Assembly: GCA_013151555.1 (NCBI GenBank)
Contig: JAADIA010000098.1
Coordinates: 1 to 20,198, forward strand
DNA length: 20,198 bases
Reading direction: 5' to 3'
Source: Nitrospirota bacterium
Lineage (GTDB): Bacteria; NPL-UPA2; JAADIA01
Shown: one piece after another, positions 1-6,593 of the stretch
Layout of the letters: each line of letters opens with the position of its first letter
How positions within the stretch are numbered: position 1 is the first letter of the stretch
Position numbers and translations under genes: made by a program
The notes under the pieces: generated by a model
Told to the model about the DNA's origin: nothing
Seen by the model: the letters and a program-made list of their open reading frames with translations, nothing else
Database searches by the model: none

Positions 1-123
1 GGAAGAATAAGGAAAAATCCCTCCCATCGCCAGAAGAAAAACCATTAAGCTGATTATGATTGCCAACCTGGGCAACCCGGCATAACCGGTCCTACCAACT
101 CTCCAAAAATTTGCTTTGAACAT
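1..123 (-). CDS. N-terminal part of an unidentified membrane-anchored protein (runs off window)
   Basis: An ATG at 123 lies 6 nt behind a strong GGGGAGG Shine-Dalgarno and opens a frame that stays open to the window edge (41 codons seen). The visible N-terminus is short and basic, with several Arg and Lys in residues 1-20, and is followed by a hydrophobic stretch at about residues 20-37 (LAIIISLMVFLLAMGGIF). This fits a signal anchor or first transmembrane segment with the N-terminus in the cytoplasm. The gene lies 79 nt downstream of recA on the same strand, separated by the heptamer repeat array. It is not recX, the usual recA partner, as far as can be seen. The family cannot be named from this fragment. 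Confidence 0.6.
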   Translation of the reverse strand, partial: MFKANFWRVGRTGYAGLPRLAIIISLMVFLLAMGGIFPYSS

Positions 124-158
124 CTTGCACCTCCCCTTAAGATTTTAGGCTTGAAGTC

Positions 159-214
159 AATTAACTTTCAACTTTTAACTTTAAACCTTAAACTTTCAAC
201 CTTCAACTTTTAAC
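159..214 (-). repeat. Heptamer array, 8 units of GTTNAAR, overlapping the recA stop
   Basis: Read on the minus strand, positions 214 to 159 divide exactly into eight consecutive 7-mers: GTTAAAA, GTTGAAG, GTTGAAA, GTTTAAG, GTTTAAA, GTTAAAA, GTTGAAA, GTTAATT. The first two units cover the last codons of recA (Val-Lys-Ser and TGA), so the array begins inside the gene. It then fills most of the gap to the next gene. Confidence 0.85.
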
Positions 215-1222
215 CGTCTCCAGTAACCCGGCAGACTCCTTCACTTTCCGGGCAATCTCTTCCATCGCTTCCGGATGGGCCTTGAAGTAAGATTTAGCAT
301 TTTCCCTGCCCTGCCCAATCCTCTCTTTATTATAAGTAAACCAGGCTCCTGCCTTTTCAATTAGTCCCTGCTCCACAGCTACATCCAGGATGGAACCTTC
401 TTTGGAAATTCCTTCTCCATACATAATATCGAACTCCACTTCCCGGAAAGGGGCAGCTAACTTGTTCTTGGCCACCTTAACTTTGGTTCTATTACCTATT
501 ATCTGTTGTCCCTCTTTGATCGGGGCTCTCCTTCTTATATCCAGACGGACGGAAGAATAGAACTTCAAGGCCCGGCCGCCGGGGGTAGTTTCCGGATTGC
601 CGAACATCACCCCGATCTTCTCTCTGATCTGATTGACAAAAATGACACAAGTCTTCGACTTGCTTATAGCTGCCGTGAGCTTACGCAAAGCCTGGGACAT
701 AAGGCGTGCCTGCAAAGCCATGTGGCTATCTCCCATATCCCCTTCGATCTCCGCTTTAGGAACGAGGGCAGCTACAGAATCCACCACGACTAAATCTACG
801 GCATTACTCCTTACCAGCGTCTCCACAATTTCCAGCGCTTGCTCACCCCAGTCCGGTTGAGATACAAGAAGGTTTTCAATGTTCACTCCTAACCGGCGGG
901 AATAGTCCGGATCTAAGGCGTGCTCAACATCAACAAAAGCAGCTATACCTCCTTGCTTCTGTACTTCGGCTACAATGTGAAGAGCTAAAGTCGTCTTCCC
1001 GGAGGATTCCGGACCGAATATTTCTACTACTCTTCCGCGCGGAACTCCCCCAATACCCAAAGCTAAATCGAGACCGAGAGATCCCGTCGGTATTGTTTCT
1101 ACCCGAACAGCGGCTCCGGATTTCCCCAGTCGCATAATAGACCCTTTGCCAAACTGTTTCTCAATCTGAGCCAGAGCTAAATCAAGAGCTTTTTCTTTAT
1201 CACTTTTCTTCTCTTCCGCCAT
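203..1222 (-). CDS. recA: Recombinase RecA
   Basis: RecA is the ATP-dependent strand-exchange protein of homologous recombination and the co-protease that triggers SOS induction. The 339-residue product has the usual length. It shows Walker A GPESSGKT (70-77), Walker B VDLVVVDS (142-149), the L2 DNA-binding region with [20 protein letters not shown] (about 197-216) and the GAWF segment near 292. The C-terminus is short and only mildly acidic. The ATG at 1222 follows GGGAGGG by 6 nt. The last three codons and the stop (VKS-TGA) lie in a heptamer repeat array, so the extreme C-terminus may differ from relatives. Upstream lies a 203-nt repeat-rich spacer after thpR. I saw neither a Gram-positive SOS box (CGAAC-N4-GTTCG) nor an E. 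coli-type one there, so LexA control is not evident. Confidence 0.98.
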   Translation of the reverse strand: MAEEKKSDKEKALDLALAQIEKQFGKGSIMRLGKSGAAVRVETIPTGSLGLDLALGIGGVPRGRVVEIFGPESSGKTTLALHIVAEVQKQGGIAAFVDVEHALDPDYSRRLGVNIENLLVSQPDWGEQALEIVETLVRSNAVDLVVVDSVAALVPKAEIEGDMGDSHMALQARLMSQALRKLTAAISKSKTCVIFVNQIREKIGVMFGNPETTPGGRALKFYSSVRLDIRRRAPIKEGQQIIGNRTKVKVAKNKLAAPFREVEFDIMYGEGISKEGSILDVAVEQGLIEKAGAWFTYNKERIGQGRENAKSYFKAHPEAMEEIARKVKESAGLLETVKS

Positions 1223-1425
1223 AACTTCCCTCCCTTATTCTCACTTCAATTCACATCGTTTAATTTTAACCACAAAGATTATTTAAATTTATTCACCGCA
1301 GATTTCGCAGAGATTCAGGAGAACGGTTGATCACAATCTTCTCTTTGACAGGATTTACCCGATTGATAAGATTTTTTTAATTATATTATGTAATTATACT
1401 TTTAACTTTAATCCGGTTTATCATG
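1223..1425. other. Repeat-rich spacer upstream of recA
   Basis: The 203-nt gap holds the recA Shine-Dalgarno at its left end, degenerate CACAAAG/GCAGAG-type repeat text at about 1268-1318, and most of a large inverted repeat of GACAGGAT type (1346-1437) around an AT-rich core. I see no convincing promoter or LexA site, and recA may be read through from upstream genes. Confidence 0.6.
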
Positions 1426-1437
1426 TTAATCCTGTCT
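1346..1437. repeat. Inverted repeat of GACAGGAT type around an AT-rich core, entering thpR
   Basis: The left arm 1346-1373 and right arm 1410-1437 are imperfect inverted copies (19 of 28 positions match by eye), each with an intact GACAGGATT at its outer end. The core 1374-1409 is almost pure A and T. The right arm reaches into the last codons and stop of thpR. A further copy of the same word family occurs at 2261-2290. Confidence 0.7.
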
Positions 1438-2004
1438 AAATTCTTTTATTTTGCTAACATGCAGTGGCTTATACTCCGGACCTCCGGGTTTAAGGATACT
1501 TTGCATTACGGTTATTTTTTTCACTTTCATCGCCCCAAGAGAATAGCTCTTCTCTGCTTTGATTGCCTCAATCAGCTTATCTTTATTTTTAGAAGATTTT
1601 ACTCTTCCCAGAGTCAGATGAGGATGATATTCTCTTTCTTCTGCCGGGAAACCTCTTCGCTTCAGGTTCGTTTCCAACCTTTGCTGAATCCGGGAAAGAA
1701 TCTTCCCACCTTCTTCCGCTCCTACCCAGACTACTCGCGGGTTATCTAATTTAGGAAAAGCTCCTAATCCTGAGAAGGAAAGGAGAAAAGGAGTTGTTTT
1801 CTCAATAGCTTCATCAGTAGCGTTAAAAACATCCTCTAAGCGCAGGGGAGAAACAGAACCTAAAAACTTCAGGGTGAGATGGATGTTCCCGGGTTCTACC
1901 CACCTGACATAAGCTCCGGACTTCTTCAAGATCTCCTGAATAGCCGTTAATTTTGACCGCACCTCGGAGCTTAACTCAATAGCGATAAAAGTTCTTATAC
2001 TCAT
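1426..2004 (-). CDS. thpR: RNA 2',3'-cyclic phosphodiesterase (2'-5' RNA ligase family)
   Basis: This is a member of the LigT/ThpR 2H phosphoesterase family, which opens 2',3'-cyclic phosphates on RNA and ligates tRNA halves in vitro; its physiological role is uncertain. The 192-residue product shows both catalytic HxT motifs, HLTL (42-45) and HLTL (129-132), and the N-terminal RTFIAIEL typical of the family. I chose the ATG at 2004. A TTG at 2016 is in frame, but neither start has a visible Shine-Dalgarno, and the upstream DNA is repeat text (GGACGCAGATAAAAACAGA-like). The last codons (Arg-Gln-Asp and TAA) come from a GACAGGATTAA repeat arm, so the C-terminus has been remodelled by a repeat. 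A cinA-thpR-recA order is seen in other bacteria. Confidence 0.93.
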   Translation of the reverse strand: MSIRTFIAIELSSEVRSKLTAIQEILKKSGAYVRWVEPGNIHLTLKFLGSVSPLRLEDVFNATDEAIEKTTPFLLSFSGLGAFPKLDNPRVVWVGAEEGGKILSRIQQRLETNLKRRGFPAEEREYHPHLTLGRVKSSKNKDKLIEAIKAEKSYSLGAMKVKKITVMQSILKPGGPEYKPLHVSKIKEFRQD

Positions 2005-2080
2005 CAGTAAAATCAATAGGACGCAGATAAAAACAGATTAAAGGATTAAAAAAATATGGTTCTTCTCCAAAAAAGTGTAG

Positions 2081-2284
2081 TTATCCACAATCTTCTCTAT
2101 AATTCTGTTGGTTAATCAGAACTTTCTTTTGACAGCCTGCCTGCCACAGGCAGGGATAAATTTGTTTTACCTTAACTTTCTTCTCTCCAAAATTTAATAG
2201 TAATCCTACCTGTTTACCGGTGGCCGTTAGATAATTTCCCAATTGATTTACTTGATTTTTATCCTGTCTATCTTGTTCATCCTG
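2081..2284 (-). pseudogene. C-terminal relic of a GxxExxY-family protein
   Basis: An open stretch with no start codon context, bounded upstream by TGA (2285-2287) and ending at TAA (2081-2083), contains about 31 residues (codons 2248 to 2156) reading QLGNYLTATGKQVGLLLNFG and then EKKVKVKQIY. This matches what I recall of the C-terminal hallmark of GxxExxY proteins (QL-x-NYLKATG-x-VGLLLNFG-x-x-x-x-x-KR). The conserved N-terminal two-thirds is absent: a GACAGGAT repeat (2261-2290) takes its place and the cinA gene follows. Downstream of the match the frame runs through a perfect palindrome (2136-2154). I read it as a decayed gene eroded by repeats. The GxxExxY family is thought to be nuclease-like and is common in environmental bacteria. 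The family assignment is from recalled consensus only. Confidence 0.7.
2136..2154. repeat. Perfect palindrome CCTGCCTG-CCA-CAGGCAGG
   Basis: An 8-bp perfect stem with a 3-nt loop sits directly after the conserved part of the GxxExxY relic. This form of palindrome resembles dispersed intergenic hairpins seen in many environmental genomes. No T-tract follows on either strand, so it is not an obvious terminator. Confidence 0.75.
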
Positions 2285-2290
2285 TCAGAA
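2261..2290 (-). repeat. GACAGGAT-type direct repeat
   Basis: On the minus strand the segment contains GACAGGATGAAC followed by AAGATAGACAGGAT, two copies of the same word 18 nt apart. It is related to the arms of the inverted repeat at 1346-1437 and replaces the missing N-terminal part of the GxxExxY relic. Confidence 0.65.
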
Positions 2291-2319
2291 TTTCTTTAAT
2301 GATTATTTTTCTTACTACT

Positions 2320-2340
2320 ATTTTGGAGACGCGCCAAAAT
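2320..2340. other. Hairpin just after the cinA stop
   Basis: ATTTTGG and CCAAAAT form a perfect 7-bp stem around a 7-nt loop, 6 nt after the cinA stop. No run of T follows on the minus strand, so it is more likely an RNA 3'-end stabilising or repeat hairpin than a classical terminator. Confidence 0.5.
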
Positions 2341-2346
2341 ATTTAA

Positions 2347-3060
2347 TTATTCCTTCAACAGGTATCTTCTTACCATATCCAGGGCCATCTGGGAAGCTTT
2401 CAGCTTGATCACTTCTCTATTCCCGGAAAAATGATGTTCTTCGGCAAAAATAGCATTGTCGGCAGCTACAGCAATATAAACCAGGCCTACCGGTTTTCTC
2501 TCTCCTCCCCCCGGGCCCGCAATGCCTGTAACCGCCAGCCCAAGGTCAGCTCCGCTTGTTTCCTTTATTCCCTTGGCCATAGCCTGAACCGTCTCCCGGC
2601 TAACCGCCCCGAACTGCTTAATTGTCTCTACCGGAACATGAAGGATTTTTGTTTTCGCTCCCTCACTGTAAGCTACTACTGAGCCTTGAAAATAACCGGA
2701 GCTTCCCGGGATATTAGTTAGACGATGAGAAATCAGGCCTCCTGTGCAAGATTCAGCTACAGCAAGGGTCTTCTTCCGCATTAATAAGAGAACTCCCACT
2801 ACTTTTTCCAGGGCTTCTTCGTCCACTCCAAAGATATAGTCTCCCAATCGTTCCCTGATTTTACTCTCCAGGATTTCTATCATCCCGTCCAGCCTCTTTT
2901 TATCTCTATCTCCAGCAGTAATCTTTACTTTCACCTCTGTATCATTAGTCAGCAGCTCAATATCAAGGTTATTGTTCTTAACCTTCAATACATCCTCAAT
3001 CTTCTTTGCTACTTCCGATTTATTCAAACCGGTTACTTTTAATAAACGTGATTTAATCAT
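2347..3060 (-). CDS. cinA: CinA-type protein lacking its N-terminal domain (KH-like linker plus PncC amidase)
   Basis: Full CinA proteins carry an N-terminal MoCF/pyrophosphatase-like domain, a KH-like middle domain and a C-terminal nicotinamide-nucleotide amidase (PncC) domain that recycles NMN to NaMN. This 237-residue product begins in the middle domain (about 7-80, with the junction motif RERLGDYIFGVDEE at 70-82). It then has a complete PncC domain: AESCTGG (102-108), GAVS (141-144), TGIAGPGGG (168-176) and VGLVYIAV (181-188). The usual N-terminal ~170 residues are missing. The ATG at 3060 has no Shine-Dalgarno, and the 78-nt gap to pgsA contains GGCACARA octamer repeats. Amidase activity is therefore likely kept and the pyrophosphatase part lost. 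The pgsA-cinA-recA neighbourhood is typical. Whether this start is translated is uncertain. Confidence 0.88.
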   Translation of the reverse strand: MIKSRLLKVTGLNKSEVAKKIEDVLKVKNNNLDIELLTNDTEVKVKITAGDRDKKRLDGMIEILESKIRERLGDYIFGVDEEALEKVVGVLLLMRKKTLAVAESCTGGLISHRLTNIPGSSGYFQGSVVAYSEGAKTKILHVPVETIKQFGAVSRETVQAMAKGIKETSGADLGLAVTGIAGPGGGERKPVGLVYIAVAADNAIFAEEHHFSGNREVIKLKASQMALDMVRRYLLKE

Positions 3061-3085
3061 TTTTATTAATTCTGCTTTTTTTAAC

Positions 3086-3109
3086 TCTGTGCCTTTGTGC
3101 CTCAGTGCC
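3086..3109 (-). repeat. GGCACARA octamer repeat, 3 units
   Basis: On the minus strand the units read GGCACTGA, GGCACAAA, GGCACAGA without gaps. The same octamer occurs at 5950-5973 and, inverted, at 6014-6046. It lies in the spacer between pgsA and the shortened cinA. Confidence 0.8.
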
Positions 3110-3138
3110 TATATATCCATTCATGCCGGAGGCACAGG

Positions 3139-3744
3139 TTAAGTCTTCTTATTCGTTCTCTCCTCGGAGAAAAGATATCTATGTCTATAAAGGTAAAAAG
3201 CTCCAGAGATGACCGTTAAAATGACCGTAATATACATTAAGTAAAGAAGAAAGAACTGGAACCAGGCATCTGCGGATTTTGTCCAGAAGCTAAAGAAAGT
3301 ACGAGCCGTATCCCGGAGAGAGATGAAAATCAAGATAGTAAATATAGCCACCATCTGGGAAACTGTTTTATGTTTTCCTCCCCTATCGGCAGCCAGGATC
3401 TCTCCCTGGGAAGCAGCTAAAAGTCTCAAACCGGTTACGGCAAACTCTCTGCTGATAATGATAATAACCGTCCAGGCAGGAATATAGATTTCTTTCAGGC
3501 CGACGAAAGAAACGAAAGCGCTTACAATCAATATTTTATCAGCTAAAGGGTCCATCAACTTTCCAAAGTTGGTAACCATATTCTTGCGACGAGCCAATCT
3601 CCCATCATAAATATCTGTCAAAACCGCTCCGGTAAAGAAAAGAAGGGCTAAATATTTGGCATAAAGATTGTCGGCAAAGAGGAAAATCATAAATATGAAA
3701 GCTGCAGCAATGCGCATTAAAGTCAGACGATTAGGCAAGTTCAT
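3139..3744 (-). CDS. pgsA: CDP-diacylglycerol--glycerol-3-phosphate 3-phosphatidyltransferase
   Basis: PgsA makes phosphatidylglycerophosphate from CDP-diacylglycerol and glycerol-3-phosphate in the cytoplasmic membrane, the committed step to phosphatidylglycerol. The 201-residue product has the complete CDP-alcohol phosphotransferase signature at 44-69: D44, D47, G48, A51, R52, G61, D65 and D69. Hydrophobic segments are visible near 10-25, 31-43, 74-100, 128-143 and 163-184, fitting a polytopic enzyme. The ATG at 3744 overlaps the end of ftsK by 14 nt, so the two are probably translationally coupled. The ftsK-pgsA-cinA order is known from Gram-positive-type chromosomes. Other members of the superfamily, such as cardiolipin synthases of this fold, are less likely given length and context. 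Confidence 0.92.
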   Translation of the reverse strand: MNLPNRLTLMRIAAAFIFMIFLFADNLYAKYLALLFFTGAVLTDIYDGRLARRKNMVTNFGKLMDPLADKILIVSAFVSFVGLKEIYIPAWTVIIIISREFAVTGLRLLAASQGEILAADRGGKHKTVSQMVAIFTILIFISLRDTARTFFSFWTKSADAWFQFFLLYLMYITVILTVISGAFYLYRHRYLFSEERTNKKT

Positions 3745-5926
3745 TTTCTTCCGTCTCCATAAATTCCGGGCTATGAGTCAATATCTGGCGAGGTTTACTT
3801 CCCCGGGGGGGGCCGATTATTCCTTCCGCTTCCATTCTGTCGATCAGACGAGCAGCCCGGTTGTACCCAATACGAAATCTTCTCTGAAGAGTGGAGGAAG
3901 AAGCTTGTCCGGACTCCAAAATAGTTCGCACGGCTCTCTCAAACAGTTCATCCTCCTCCTGCTTGGGGTAAGAGTTGGATTCAGCCTTCTCAAACATTCC
4001 TTCCCGATACTCCGGTTCCTGCTGTGATTTCAGGAAATCGACTACCTTCTCTATCGCCTGATCACTGACCCTGGACCCTTGAGCCCGGATAGGTTTGGAG
4101 AGTCCCGCAGGCAGGAAAAGCATATCCCCTTTTCCCAATAATCTCTCGGCTCCGTTCATATCCAAGACAGTGCGGGAATCAACCTTGGAAGCGACCTGGA
4201 AAGAGATGCGGTAAGGAAAGTTAGCCTTAATTACCCCGGTGATCACATCTACGGAAGGACGCTGAGTAGCTAAGATAAGATGGATACCCACGGCTCTGGA
4301 CAATTGTGCCAGCCGGGAAATAGCTTCTTCTACCGTGGCCTGAGCCACAGCCATAAGGTCGGCTAACTCATCAATGATGACGACAATGTAAGGAAGAGGT
4401 TCAGGATCTTTACGAATCTTATTATAGCGGTCAATATTCCGAGCCCCCACTTGAGCCAGGAGCTTATACCTGCCTTCCATCTCCTCTATAACCCATTTCA
4501 GAGCCGAGGAGGCTTTCTTAGTATCAGTTACCACCGGACTTATCAAATGAGGAATCCCATCGAAGGAAACGAGCTCTACCCGTTTAGGATCAATCATCAG
4601 AAACTTCACCTCTTCAGGGGTAGCTCGATAAAGAAGGCTGATAATTATAGAGTTGATACAGACCGTTTTTCCCGAACCGGTCGTCCCGGCGATAAGAAGA
4701 TGGGGCATCTCGGCTAAATTGCTGAGGAGAGCATTTCCCCGGACATCTTTTCCCAGGGCCAGGGTCAGTTTGGAGGAAGCTTCCTGAGATTCTTTGCTGC
4801 TCAAGATCTCTCTCAGATAAACGAAACAAGGATGGGGATTGGGAATTTCAATTCCTACCACGGACTTTCCCGGAATAGGAGCAAGGATACGAACACTAGG
4901 CGTCTTCAGAGCCAGGCTGATGTCGTCAGCCAAAGAGGTAATACTGCTCACCTTGACGCCGGGAGCTAACTCCAGTTCATAACTGGTGATTACCGGTCCC
5001 TCGTTGACCTGAACAACTTTCGTCTTTACCCCAAATTCTTTGAGGGTATCTTCTAACAGCTTTGAGTTTTTGCTGACATCTTCTTCTTTGCCTCTTTCCA
5101 TCCGAGGCGGGAGATTTAAAAAGGATAGAGGCGGGAGCTGAAAGGCACCTCCCCGGGCAGAAGGCAAAGGCTGAGGCTGAGGCTGAGGCTGAGGTTTAGG
5201 TTTCTCTCTCCGGACCAAGGGGAGAGCAGAGGCAAGCTTTTCTTTAGGAGGCAACCTTTTTCTTTCTATTTTAATCTTCTTTTTTCTCTTCATTCCCTTC
5301 AGAAAAGCAAAAAACTTATATAAAGTCCTTACCAGGTAAACAACTATCGTCTTTATTTTCCGGCTGAGATAGACGACCAGGGAAGTAAAAGATAATTCCG
5401 TAGCCAGAAGGATTCCTAAAGCAAAGAACACGGCTACAATTAGGTAAGCTCCTATGTCTCCGGACAAACCGGTCAATTGATTTGAGAAAGAGTAACCAAC
5501 GATCCCCCCTAACTGGAATCCCCTTTCCTCGGCAGCTATTAAATCTTTTAAAGTGAAACCGGGCTGGATTGAACTTCTCAACGCCAGGAAAGCAGAGCTT
5601 GCTATAAGAACTAAAATAATCCCGCCAAATTTTATCGGTAACCGTTGAGGAACGATTCCCCGGAACTTGCTTAAGGACCAAATTCCGGTTAGAAAAGGGA
5701 TGAGATAAGATGCCAGGCCGAAGCTAAGAAGAAGCCCGAAAGCTAAATGTGCTCCCAACCATCCGGCATAGTTGTTAGAGGGAATATTCGGAGGGGAGGT
5801 ATAGAAAGAGATGTCGTCCGGAGTAAAGGAGAAAAGGCTGAGGAAAATGAAGATACTAAGAGCCAGGAGAAAAACTCCCCATATCTCATTTTTTCGACTC
5901 TGGCTAAGGAAATCAAAAAACTTCAT
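3731..5926 (-). CDS. ftsK: DNA translocase FtsK/SpoIIIE
   Basis: This membrane-anchored ATPase pumps chromosomal DNA through the closing septum and promotes terminus resolution. The 731-residue product (ATG at 5926 behind AAAGGAG) has an N-terminal membrane domain with about four hydrophobic segments (near 17-35, 60-82, 99-117 and 158-180) and a basic, proline-rich linker. The motor follows, with Walker A GTTGSGKT (414-421), Walker B IVVIIDE (514-520) and ATQRP (553-557). A C-terminal winged-helix gamma domain (about 657-716) reads oriented DNA motifs. The linker is short for the family and includes a (PQ)n run at 244-252 coded by a hexanucleotide repeat. An in-frame ATG at 5962 would add 12 residues translated from octamer repeat DNA, so I prefer the inner start. 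The SD spacing is only 2 nt, which is unusual. Confidence 0.96.
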   Translation of the reverse strand: MKFFDFLSQSRKNEIWGVFLLALSIFIFLSLFSFTPDDISFYTSPPNIPSNNYAGWLGAHLAFGLLLSFGLASYLIPFLTGIWSLSKFRGIVPQRLPIKFGGIILVLIASSAFLALRSSIQPGFTLKDLIAAEERGFQLGGIVGYSFSNQLTGLSGDIGAYLIVAVFFALGILLATELSFTSLVVYLSRKIKTIVVYLVRTLYKFFAFLKGMKRKKKIKIERKRLPPKEKLASALPLVRREKPKPQPQPQPQPLPSARGGAFQLPPLSFLNLPPRMERGKEEDVSKNSKLLEDTLKEFGVKTKVVQVNEGPVITSYELELAPGVKVSSITSLADDISLALKTPSVRILAPIPGKSVVGIEIPNPHPCFVYLREILSSKESQEASSKLTLALGKDVRGNALLSNLAEMPHLLIAGTTGSGKTVCINSIIISLLYRATPEEVKFLMIDPKRVELVSFDGIPHLISPVVTDTKKASSALKWVIEEMEGRYKLLAQVGARNIDRYNKIRKDPEPLPYIVVIIDELADLMAVAQATVEEAISRLAQLSRAVGIHLILATQRPSVDVITGVIKANFPYRISFQVASKVDSRTVLDMNGAERLLGKGDMLFLPAGLSKPIRAQGSRVSDQAIEKVVDFLKSQQEPEYREGMFEKAESNSYPKQEEDELFERAVRTILESGQASSSTLQRRFRIGYNRAARLIDRMEAEGIIGPPRGSKPRQILTHSPEFMETEENELA
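5169..5194 (-). repeat. Hexanucleotide GGCTGA repeat inside ftsK
   Basis: Four GGCTGA units in a row on the plus strand encode alternating Pro-Gln in the FtsK linker. Such a repeat can change length by slippage without shifting the frame. Confidence 0.75.
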
Positions 5927-5949
5927 AGCTCCTTTAAATACCCTAAACA

Positions 5950-6046
5950 GGCACAGAGACACAGAGGCACAGAATGAAAAAAAACAGCGGGGATTAATTC
6001 CCGATTGCTACCCTTTGTGCCTTCTATTACTTTGTGCCTTTGTGCC
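5950..6046. repeat. Opposed GGCACARA octamer repeats around a palindrome
   Basis: The left block 5950-5973 is three direct octamers (GGCACAGA, GACACAGA, GGCACAGA). The right block has three inverted copies of GGCACAAA at 6014-6021, 6031-6038 and 6039-6046. Between them, CGGGGATTAATTCCCG (about 5988-6003) is a near-perfect palindrome. The whole dut-ftsK spacer could fold into a long stem. Confidence 0.75.
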
Positions 6047-6051
6047 TTTCT

Positions 6052-6501
6052 TTATCTCCCCGTATGCCCGAATCCGCCACTCTCCCGCTGCGTGGATTCC
6101 AGTTCCTCAACCAACCTTAACTCTGCCTGAGCAACCGGACAGATGACCAACTGAGCGATACGTTCTCCTCTCTTTACACAAAAAAGCTCTTTTCCCTGAT
6201 TAATCAGAATAACTCCTACTGTTCCCCGATAGTCACAGTCCACAGTCCCCGGGCTGTTAACAACGCTGATCCCGTGTTTAAGAGCCAGGCCACTCCGGGG
6301 ACGAACCTGTCCTTCAAACCCCGGGGGAATAGCTACCTGAATACCGGTAGGAATTAGTTTTATCTCTCCGGGATTCAAAATCTCCTCATCCTTAACTGCT
6401 GCATGGAGATCCATTCCACTGGCGCCTTCACTCATAGAAGCCGGAAGAGGAATATCATCATTTCCCGGTAGTTTCTTAATTTTAACCTCGATTTTCTTCA
6501 T
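6052..6501 (-). CDS. dut: dUTP diphosphatase
   Basis: Trimeric dUTPase hydrolyses dUTP to dUMP and PPi, keeping uracil out of DNA and feeding thymidylate synthesis. The 149-residue product has all five family motifs: ASGMDLHA (27-34), PRSG (68-71), GTVDCDYRG (85-93, with the catalytic Asp in the DxDYRG element), GERIAQLV (112-119) and the C-terminal arm RESGGFGHTG (139-148), where His replaces the more usual Ser. The ATG at 6501 follows TAGGAGA by 4 nt; a longer in-frame start at 6525 lacks this spacing. It lies between pnp and ftsK, about 90 nt from each. The spacing to pnp shows no strong terminator, so co-transcription is possible. Confidence 0.96.
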   Translation of the reverse strand: MKKIEVKIKKLPGNDDIPLPASMSEGASGMDLHAAVKDEEILNPGEIKLIPTGIQVAIPPGFEGQVRPRSGLALKHGISVVNSPGTVDCDYRGTVGVILINQGKELFCVKRGERIAQLVICPVAQAELRLVEELESTQRESGGFGHTGR

Positions 6502-6593
6502 TTTTCTCCTACAATTTAAAAACAAAAAGCTTTAACCCGGGAGGCTTAGAGGACATAAATCTATTTTTTTCAACCGGCAGTTTTATTTTCCTG

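Noticed and set aside
159-214. Heptamer array as a CRISPR or iteron origin
   Set aside because: Units are 7 nt, degenerate and without spacers, and there is no replication gene nearby.
506-793. Plus-strand ORFs opposite recA
   Set aside because: They mirror the RecA coding frame and match no family; the recA reading is unambiguous.
2320-2340. cinA 3' hairpin as an intrinsic terminator
   Set aside because: The 7-bp stem is AT-rich and no T-run follows on the minus strand.
6526-6593. Possible terminator between pnp and dut
   Set aside because: Only a 4-bp AAGC/GCTT stem precedes a T-rich stretch, too weak to call.
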